Assembly: GCA_013205155.1 (NCBI GenBank)
Contig: JABMMT010000246.1
Location: 1 to 12,569, forward strand
Reading direction: 5' to 3'
DNA length: 12,569 bases
Source of the DNA: Betaproteobacteria bacterium
Lineage (GTDB): Bacteria > Pseudomonadota > Gammaproteobacteria > Burkholderiales > Burkholderiaceae
Shown piece by piece: positions 7,407-12,569 of the stretch. The translations under genes were made by a program, and so were the position numbers. The notes below the pieces were generated by a model. It saw only the letters and a list, made by a program, of their open reading frames with translations, was not told the DNA's origin and did not search any database. Within the stretch, counting starts at the first letter, position 1; the number at the start of each line of letters is the position of its first letter.

Positions 7407-8531
7407 ATGGGTAGTCCAGCTGATTCTCTAATCAATAGACCAATTGTGGCATCTATTTACACCGATGCCTTTCGACACAATTTAAACAGAGTTCGCGAAT
7501 TAGCGCCCGAAGCTAAGATTTGGTCTGTCATCAAGGCAAGGGCCTATGGCAACTGTTTTGATGCTGCGATTATCGGTTTAGCCTCTACTGATGGCTTTGC
7601 CTTACTTGATATAGCAGATGCAAGCTGGCTCAGAGAACATGGCTGGAATGGCCGTATTTTGCTGTTAGAAGGCCTTTTTCATGATAATGAATTAAAACTT
7701 GCCCAAGAATTAGGCTGTGATCTTGTGGTTCATTGCGAGGTCCAAGTCCAATGGCTGGAGCAATTTGAAGGTAAAGCCCATAAGCCCTTTAATGTCTTTT
7801 TGAAGATGAATTCCGGAATGAACCGCCTCGGATTTAAACCATCCAGCTATCGAACTGCATTTCATCGCCTTCACAGTGCGGGATATCACATGCACCATAT
7901 GACCCATTTTGCCAATGCTGATCAGGTTGATCAGCAACCATCAGTTGGCAATCAAATGGAGATTTTTAGTCAAGCGATTGATGGTCTAGAGGCTCCAACA
8001 TCTTTAGCTAATTCTGCGGCTATTTTGTGGCATCGAAATGCACTGGGGGATTGGGTACGACCCGGCATCATGCTTTATGGCGCATCTCCCACTGGTAATT
8101 TTAGTGATATTAAGAATGCAAAATTAAACGCAGTAATGCATCTACATAGTGAAATTATTGATATTCAAGAGCTGGCAAAAGGTGACCGAATTGGTTATGG
8201 TGGTCGCTATTTAGCACCAGAAGCAATGAGGGTTGGAATAGTAGCCTGTGGCTATGCTGATGGCTATCCACGTCATGCTAAAGATGGGACACCAGTTTGG
8301 GTCTTTAATGCAAGAGATGATGGTAGCGGTCTAGTCTGCCCGATTGTTGGTCGCGTATCAATGGATATGTTAGCGATTGACCTTCGTAAAGCACCCAATG
8401 CAGCGATTGGAACGGTAGTCGAGTTATGGGGTGAGAACGTACCGGTAGATGATGTTGCGCAAATGAGCGGCACGATCGGGTATGAGTTACTGTGTGCAGT
8501 CGCACCCCGAGTGCCGGTTGTGATTAAATAA
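7407..8531 (+). CDS. alr: Alanine racemase (PLP-dependent)
   Basis: This 374-residue enzyme interconverts L- and D-alanine for peptidoglycan. It has the fold-type III barrel followed by a C-terminal beta domain. Visible residues are Lys43 in SVIKARAYG (the PLP Schiff-base lysine), MNSGMNRLGF (134-143), THFANAD (166-172), NSAAI (202-206), RPGIMLYG (218-225) with the PLP-phosphate-region residues, the catalytic Tyr264 in RIGYGGRY, and GRVSMDM (315-321) with Asp320. The post-lysine motif reads ARAYGN where most relatives have NAYGHG or DAYGHG, a modest deviation. The start is fixed by AAAGGAGG 7 nt upstream; an upstream in-frame ATG at 7389 would put the Shine-Dalgarno inside the gene. It diverges from lplT and converges on bamD, with only 3 nt between their stops. 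Confidence 0.94.
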   Translation: MGSPADSLINRPIVASIYTDAFRHNLNRVRELAPEAKIWSVIKARAYGNCFDAAIIGLASTDGFALLDIADASWLREHGWNGRILLLEGLFHDNELKLAQELGCDLVVHCEVQVQWLEQFEGKAHKPFNVFLKMNSGMNRLGFKPSSYRTAFHRLHSAGYHMHHMTHFANADQVDQQPSVGNQMEIFSQAIDGLEAPTSLANSAAILWHRNALGDWVRPGIMLYGASPTGNFSDIKNAKLNAVMHLHSEIIDIQELAKGDRIGYGGRYLAPEAMRVGIVACGYADGYPRHAKDGTPVWVFNARDDGSGLVCPIVGRVSMDMLAIDLRKAPNAAIGTVVELWGENVPVDDVAQMSGTIGYELLCAVAPRVPVVIK

Positions 8532-8534
8532 TTA

Positions 8535-9446
8535 TCAATTCCAAATTTGCCACCATTTACGATCTTTTTTGCTACGCATGCCAGTCTGAAGCATAGGGCT
8601 GTCAGGAAAATTTAATTTGAAAACTCGCGCCGTATCGTTACTTAACTCGACCATACCAAGTTTTTCATACGACTTATAAAGTATATAAAGCGCCTCTTCA
8701 ACTGCGGGTGCGCGATCATAGTCACGAATCGCTAACTGAGCGCGATTAGCAGCAGCTAAATAAGCACCTCTTTGATAGTAAAAGCGAGCGACGATCACAT
8801 CAGCTTCAGCTAAAGAGTTAACGATATAGCGCATCCGATCCAAGGCATCTGGCGCATATTTACTATTAGGGAAACGTTCCACTACAACCTTGAAGGACTC
8901 AAATGCATCTTTTGCTGCTTTTGGATCACGCTCACTGAGATCTTGACCAGTAAATTTACCCAACCATCCTAGATCATCATTAAATGTAATGAGACCCTTA
9001 AGATAGTATGCGTAATCTAAATTCTCATTTCCCTGGTGTAATTTGATAAAGCGATCAATTGCAACCAACGCTTGAACTGTTTCTAGTGCCTTCCAGTAGC
9101 AATAAGCACCATTAATTTGTGCTTGCTGAGAATATGGGCCAAAAGGAAACCTGGCCTCTAATTTTTCAAAATACTTGCCACATTTAGCAAAGTCAGCACT
9201 ATTGAGCTTATCGATCGCCTCAGAATACAGCTTGGTTTCTGACCATATATCAGTATCGTCTTTTTGGCCCTCGCTACCGGCACAAGCACTTAACAGCATG
9301 ATCGCTAAAAAACTTATTAAAAATAGAGCATAAGAAGAGAAGCTGGCAGGTAAGGAAGATTTTGGTGGTGCAGATTTCACAGTAAGCCTTAAACTGGCGT
9401 TTGAAACTAGGTCGGACATAACTAAAAGGCTTCTTAAGCGTGGCAT
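8535..9446 (-). CDS. bamD: Outer membrane protein assembly factor BamD (lipoprotein)
   Basis: BamD is an essential periplasm-facing lipoprotein of the BAM complex that inserts beta-barrel proteins. The sequence shows a hydrophobic signal segment (SSYALFLISFLAIMLLSAC, 37-55) ending in the lipobox LSAC with lipidated Cys55 in the longest version, then TPR helices with ARFPFGPYSQQAQ (93-105), VERFPNSKYAPDALDRM (188-204) and QRGAYLAAANRAQ (226-238). Three starts compete. ATG 9446 has AGGAG at a 9-nt spacing but gives an oddly long, 36-residue region before the hydrophobic core. ATG 9419 has no good site. GTG 9380 has AAGG 6 nt upstream and places the Cys at residue 33, more usual for a signal peptide (281 residues). 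I report the longest, but the GTG is a serious alternative. The stop is 3 nt from the alr stop. Confidence 0.92.
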   Translation of the reverse strand: MPRLRSLLVMSDLVSNASLRLTVKSAPPKSSLPASFSSYALFLISFLAIMLLSACAGSEGQKDDTDIWSETKLYSEAIDKLNSADFAKCGKYFEKLEARFPFGPYSQQAQINGAYCYWKALETVQALVAIDRFIKLHQGNENLDYAYYLKGLITFNDDLGWLGKFTGQDLSERDPKAAKDAFESFKVVVERFPNSKYAPDALDRMRYIVNSLAEADVIVARFYYQRGAYLAAANRAQLAIRDYDRAPAVEEALYILYKSYEKLGMVELSNDTARVFKLNFPDSPMLQTGMRSKKDRKWWQIWN

Positions 9447-10477
9447 TGCTGCAAACTCCTGATTCGAATCCCATTGATTATATCGATGATGAGGATTTTA
9501 TTGCCCTAGAGATTCCCCAGGATATGGCGGGAGAACGTCTGGATAAGGTCTTGGCGACTTTTTTGCCTGATTATTCTCGTAATCGACTAAAGACTTGGGT
9601 AGAGGCAGGGGCCGTCACAGTAGACGGAAAGGTAACAAAAGCTCGCTATTTACTTCATGGGGGAGAAAGCGTTAAGGTTTTTCCACAAGATATGCCGGAG
9701 CAGTTTGCCTTTGATTCCGAGGATATTACGCTAGATGTGATTTACGAAGATTCATCAATTATTGTGATCAATAAACCCCCCGGTTTAGTGGTTCATCCCG
9801 CTGCTGGGAATTGGACTGGTACCTTATTAAACGGTCTTTTGTTTCGCTATCCTGAACTTAAAAGCCTTCCTCGCGCCGGTATTGTTCATCGACTTGATAA
9901 AGATACTTCTGGGCTAATGGTGGTAGCAAGAACTTCTCAAGCACAAACAGCTTTGGTTAAACAACTACAAGAGAGAACTGTGGGTAGGCGATATTTGGCA
10001 TTGGTATGGGGCAACCTACCGAGCCAAGGAAAAGTATTGGCAACAGTTGGGCGGGATCAACGCGATAGATTAAAGATGGCTGCTGGTAGTCCCCAAGGAA
10101 AGCCGGCCGCAACCGTATTTCGTCGCCTTGCTAAAGGATTGTTTAGCGAAGCTTCATTGGCCTTAGTTGAGTGCCGATTGGAGACAGGCCGTACTCATCA
10201 AATTCGGGTGCATTTAGAGTCACTAGGTTTTCCACTGCTGGGAGACCCTGTTTATCGGAAAAAAACCCCGGGTGCCGCAAAAGCACTGCCATTAATGCGT
10301 CAAGCGCTACATGCTTATGCACTTACCTTAGAGCACCCTGCCAGTCACGAAGTCATGACCTGGTTTCAGTTGCCGCCAGAAGATTTGATAGCGCTTTTGC
10401 CGTGCGTTGGCTTGAGTAGCGAAGAATTGCCCAAGAAAGATGCGCTATTGGCATCTATTGCGAATGAGCGTCGTTGA
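9440..10477 (+). CDS. rluD: 23S rRNA pseudouridine synthase RluD
   Basis: This 345-residue RluA-family pseudouridine synthase makes pseudouridines in helix 69 of 23S rRNA (1911, 1915 and 1917 in E. coli numbering). An S4 RNA-binding domain covers about 31-80 (ERLDKVLATFLPDYSRNRL, 32-50). The catalytic domain follows: INKPPGLVVHPAAG (110-123), GIVHRLDKDTSGLMV (147-161) with the catalytic Asp153, RRYLALVWG (183-191), and LETGRTHQIRVHLES (247-261) with GDPVY (268-272). The start is GTG 9440 with AAAAGG at 9424-9429; ATG 9524 would remove the conserved lead-in to the S4 domain. The bamD-rluD divergent arrangement and downstream pgeF match E. coli gene order. A low-complexity acidic lead (YIDDEDF) precedes the S4 domain. 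Its stop TGA overlaps the pgeF ATG, indicating coupling. Confidence 0.94.
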   Translation: MALLQTPDSNPIDYIDDEDFIALEIPQDMAGERLDKVLATFLPDYSRNRLKTWVEAGAVTVDGKVTKARYLLHGGESVKVFPQDMPEQFAFDSEDITLDVIYEDSSIIVINKPPGLVVHPAAGNWTGTLLNGLLFRYPELKSLPRAGIVHRLDKDTSGLMVVARTSQAQTALVKQLQERTVGRRYLALVWGNLPSQGKVLATVGRDQRDRLKMAAGSPQGKPAATVFRRLAKGLFSEASLALVECRLETGRTHQIRVHLESLGFPLLGDPVYRKKTPGAAKALPLMRQALHAYALTLEHPASHEVMTWFQLPPEDLIALLPCVGLSSEELPKKDALLASIANERR

Positions 10478-11238
10478 TGAACTTCATCAAGCTCGATTGG
10501 GATACGCCCCCTCAAATTCATGCTTTGATGAGCACTCGTTTGGGGGGTGTCAGTCAGCCACCTTATGACACCTTCAATCTTGCAGAGCACGTGGGTGATA
10601 AACCAGAATATGTTGCTCAGAATCGTCGTTTATTGCGAGCACATCTTCCATCTGAGCCCTTATGGCTCAAACAAATTCACAGTTCAATTGTGAGCATTCC
10701 AACTTTACGTACTAATCAACCCAATCTGCCCATAGTGGCAGATGCAATAGTGACAACCAAGTCAGATGAAGTTTTAGTTATCATGACTGCAGATTGTCTG
10801 CCAGTCTTATTTGCTGCTAATGACGGATCAGTTATTGGCGCAGCCCATGCTGGTTGGAGGGGCTTATCTTCAGGTGTGCTTGAAAATACAGTTGATGCAA
10901 TGCTGTCACTAAGCCCACATTTGTCCAGCACAGAACTATTGGCGTATATGGGTCCAGCAATTGGGCCAAGTATCTATGAAGTAGGTGAGGATGTTTTTGA
11001 GACTTTTCAAGAATCCTCAATAAAACCAAATGAAAATGACTTTGTAGCTATACCAAATAAAAATGGAAAATATCTAGTTAATCTATATTCTTTGGCGAAG
11101 GCTCGGTTAAAGCTTATGGGCATTAATCGGGTTGATGGGGGAGGGTCGTGCACCTATCTTGATCAAGACCGCTTTTTTTCATACCGTCGCGATGGCACAA
11201 CAGGACGATTTGCCTGCTTCATTTGGATTGAGAAATAG
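10477..11238 (+). CDS. pgeF: Peptidoglycan editing factor PgeF (YfiH, laccase-domain family)
   Basis: This 253-residue protein from ATG 10477 belongs to the YfiH/DUF152 family (a TTG at 10474 is in frame, but the ATG forms a TGATG overlap with the rluD stop). In E. coli, PgeF limits misincorporation of L-Ser in place of L-Ala in the peptidoglycan stem; some relatives show purine nucleoside activities. Metal ligands are visible in order: His68 in WLKQIHSS, Cys107 in TADCLPVL, and His124 in GAAHAGWRGL. Other family marks are GPAIGPSIYEVG (159-170) and SCTYLD at 224-229 followed by FFSYRRDGTTGR (233-244). Length and order match the family. It follows rluD as in E. coli, and its link to alr nearby is functional rather than operonic. 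TAG stop at 11236-11238. Confidence 0.93.
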   Translation: MNFIKLDWDTPPQIHALMSTRLGGVSQPPYDTFNLAEHVGDKPEYVAQNRRLLRAHLPSEPLWLKQIHSSIVSIPTLRTNQPNLPIVADAIVTTKSDEVLVIMTADCLPVLFAANDGSVIGAAHAGWRGLSSGVLENTVDAMLSLSPHLSSTELLAYMGPAIGPSIYEVGEDVFETFQESSIKPNENDFVAIPNKNGKYLVNLYSLAKARLKLMGINRVDGGGSCTYLDQDRFFSYRRDGTTGRFACFIWIEK

Positions 11239-11355
11239 ACAGATTCTGGCGTTCATTCGGGTTATTACTATATTTGCCCTTGGGCTAGGGTTATTGCGTA
11301 TAACCCTATATTCCTGATCGATGGAAAATGTCTACTATTAATTTACGAGAATAAT
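11239..11355. promoter_or_regulatory. pgeF-phaC intergenic region with inverted repeat and heptamer cluster
   Basis: This 117-nt gap probably holds the phaC promoter and leader. It contains a 9-bp inverted repeat, TAGGGTTAT-TGCGT-ATAACCCTA (11286-11308), a second small palindrome GCCCTTGGGC (11276-11285) directly before it, and an additional GGGTTATT copy at 11259-11266. I see no U-run after the hairpin, so a classic intrinsic terminator for pgeF is not supported; an operator is a fair guess. TACTAT at 11333-11338 is a possible -10, with no convincing -35. GAGA at 11347-11350 is a weak ribosome binding site for ATG 11356. Confidence 0.4.
11286..11308. repeat. 9-bp inverted repeat with 5-nt spacer upstream of phaC
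   Basis: The arms TAGGGTTAT (11286-11294) and ATAACCCTA (11300-11308) are perfectly complementary around TGCGT. A hairpin in RNA or a dimeric regulator site in DNA are both possible. Direct heptamer GGGTTAT also occurs at 11259-11265, giving three copies of this word, in both orientations, within 48 nt. Confidence 0.6.
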
Positions 11356-12569
11356 ATGTTTGCAGGCATGAATCCAAGCGCTACCCCATCTTTGGCAGCG
11401 CACCATATGGCGCTCATTCCGCCAGATCGATTGGCAGAAATTCAAAAAGAGTATTTTACTGAATTAGCACAGATTGCTACTAATCCTGAAGCGGTAGAAG
11501 TAAAAGATCGTCGCTTTGCTGGTAAAGCTTGGCACTCATCATGGAGCAAGGTGATTGCGGCAACTTATCTTTTAAATTCTAAACATTTAATGTCTTTGGC
11601 TAAGGCCGTTGAAACAGACGAAAAATCAAAGCAAAAGATTTTATTTACCACTGAGCAAATGATTGATGCTTTATCGCCATCCAATTTTATCGCTACTAAT
11701 CCTGAAGTCTTAGAAAGTATTATTAGCACTCAAGGACAGTCAATCCAAAAAGGTATTGTTAACTTATTGGGGGATATGAAAAAGGGTAAGGTCTCTCAAA
11801 CTGATGAGAGTGCTTTTGAGGTCGGTAAAAATATCGCCACTACCGAAGGACATGTTGTTTTCCGTAATGACTTATTTGAGCTGATTCAATATACACCGCT
11901 GACCAAGCAAGTATTTGAACGACCTTACTTAATGGTGCCTCCTTGCATTAATAAATATTACATACTAGATTTACAGCCAGATAACTCAGTTGTGCGACAT
12001 ATGGTTACTCAAGGGCACACGGTATTTTTAGTGTCTTGGAAAAATCCTGATGCATCAATGGCAAAAATCAGTTGGGATGATTATGTTGGCAAAGGTGTGA
12101 TTAAGGCGATTGATGTTGTTAAAGAGATTGGCGATACCAAACAAATTAATATTCTTGGTTTTTGTGTTGGTGGAACACTCACTGCATCGGCTTTAGCGGT
12201 CCTCGCTGCTCGCAATGAGCATCCTGCTGCGAGCCTTACTTTATTAACTACCTTACTTGATTTTGCCAATAGCGGCATCTTAGATGTCTTTATTGATGAA
12301 GGTATGGTTGAGATGCGTGAAAATTCGATTGGTGGAAAAGGTGGCAAGTACGGCATGATGTCTGGACTTGATCTGGGTAATACCTTTTCCTTCTTGCGTC
12401 CAAATGATCTTGTGTGGAATTATGTTGTTGAAAATTACCTAAAGGGCAATTCTCCGCCACCATTTGATCTTCTTTACTGGAATGGCGACTCCACGAATTT
12501 ACCTGGTGCAATGTACTGCTGGTACTTAAGACATACCTATTTACAAAATGATTTAGTGAAGCCTGATAA
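11356..12569 (+). CDS. phaC: Class I polyhydroxyalkanoate synthase PhaC (3' end outside window)
   Basis: An open frame of 404 codons runs off the right edge. PhaC polymerises (R)-3-hydroxyacyl-CoA, mainly 3-hydroxybutyryl-CoA in this class, on the surface of storage granules. The N-terminal PhaC domain has RRFAGKAWHSSW (52-63) and FRNDLFELIQYTP (169-181), then the alpha/beta-hydrolase core follows: RPYLMVPPCINKYYILDL (189-206), VFLVSWKNPD (223-232), and the lipase-like box ILGFCVGGT (266-274) with nucleophile Cys270. Near the edge is YWNGDSTNLPGAMYCWYLRH (374-393), typical of Ralstonia-type class I enzymes. The catalytic Asp and His are expected beyond the window. The N terminus is about 50 residues shorter than in Cupriavidus necator PhaC, judged by the Cys position (319 there, from memory). 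ATG 11356 is chosen; ATG 11368 is an alternative with no better ribosome binding site. Confidence 0.94.
   Translation, partial: MFAGMNPSATPSLAAHHMALIPPDRLAEIQKEYFTELAQIATNPEAVEVKDRRFAGKAWHSSWSKVIAATYLLNSKHLMSLAKAVETDEKSKQKILFTTEQMIDALSPSNFIATNPEVLESIISTQGQSIQKGIVNLLGDMKKGKVSQTDESAFEVGKNIATTEGHVVFRNDLFELIQYTPLTKQVFERPYLMVPPCINKYYILDLQPDNSVVRHMVTQGHTVFLVSWKNPDASMAKISWDDYVGKGVIKAIDVVKEIGDTKQINILGFCVGGTLTASALAVLAARNEHPAASLTLLTTLLDFANSGILDVFIDEGMVEMRENSIGGKGGKYGMMSGLDLGNTFSFLRPNDLVWNYVVENYLKGNSPPPFDLLYWNGDSTNLPGAMYCWYLRHTYLQNDLVKPD

Noticed and set aside
11132..11317. A 61-codon ORF that overlaps the pgeF end and reaches into the phaC leader, with a hydrophobic C-terminal part.
   Set aside because: Most of it is a shadow of pgeF in another frame, no ribosome binding site precedes it, and no family pattern is visible.
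12081..12511. Minus-strand ORFs of 73-91 codons inside phaC.
   Set aside because: They are antisense shadows of the clear PhaC frame, which holds the active-site Cys box and family motifs throughout.
11356..12569. Possible frameshift or truncation of phaC.
   Set aside because: The frame stays open and matches PhaC motifs in order up to the last base; it is simply cut by the window edge.

Overview
The window reads as a block of ordinary chromosome from a low-GC betaproteobacterium. Protein content and gene order (tsaB-rimI next to the propionyl-CoA carboxylase genes, alr beside lplT, bamD divergent from rluD-pgeF, a class I phaC) resemble Burkholderiaceae, and the A/T-rich codon use points to Polynucleobacter or a close relative. 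This genus assignment is inference from memory; no search was run. Nothing in the window looks mobile or recently acquired: there is no tRNA, rRNA, insertion sequence, CRISPR array or phage gene.

Layout. (1) Positions 1-6019, plus strand: a tightly packed run with gaps of 15 nt or less or overlapping stop/start codons. It holds the 3' end of a meaB-like GTPase gene, pccB, pccA, a VOC/methylmalonyl-CoA epimerase-like gene, tsaB, rimI and a small gene that I identify as a divergent holD (DNA polymerase III psi subunit). The first four fit propionyl-CoA to methylmalonyl-CoA to succinyl-CoA conversion. The last three belong to tRNA modification, ribosomal protein acetylation and replication. (2) Positions 6037-7356, minus strand: lplT, a lysophospholipid transporter that converges on holD and diverges from alr. 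(3) Positions 7407-8531, plus strand: alr, alanine racemase, with a strong Shine-Dalgarno that fixes its start. (4) Positions 8535-9446, minus strand: bamD, an outer-membrane assembly lipoprotein whose stop is 3 nt from the alr stop. (5) Positions 9440-11238, plus strand: rluD and pgeF, translationally coupled. The 5' ends of bamD and rluD overlap or nearly overlap. (6) Positions 11239-11355: a 117-nt gap with a 9-bp inverted repeat and a cluster of GGGTTAT heptamers. (7) From 11356 to the window end: the N-terminal two thirds of phaC, a class I polyhydroxyalkanoate synthase.

How the genes fit together: the carboxylase genes supply methylmalonyl-CoA; alr, pgeF, lplT and bamD serve envelope building; rluD, tsaB and rimI serve translation; phaC stores carbon as polyester. 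I found no clearly new multi-gene system. The best second-look item is the small ORF after rimI, which keeps the N-terminal clamp-loader-binding signature of HolD on what looks like a decayed uracil-DNA-glycosylase-type fold.
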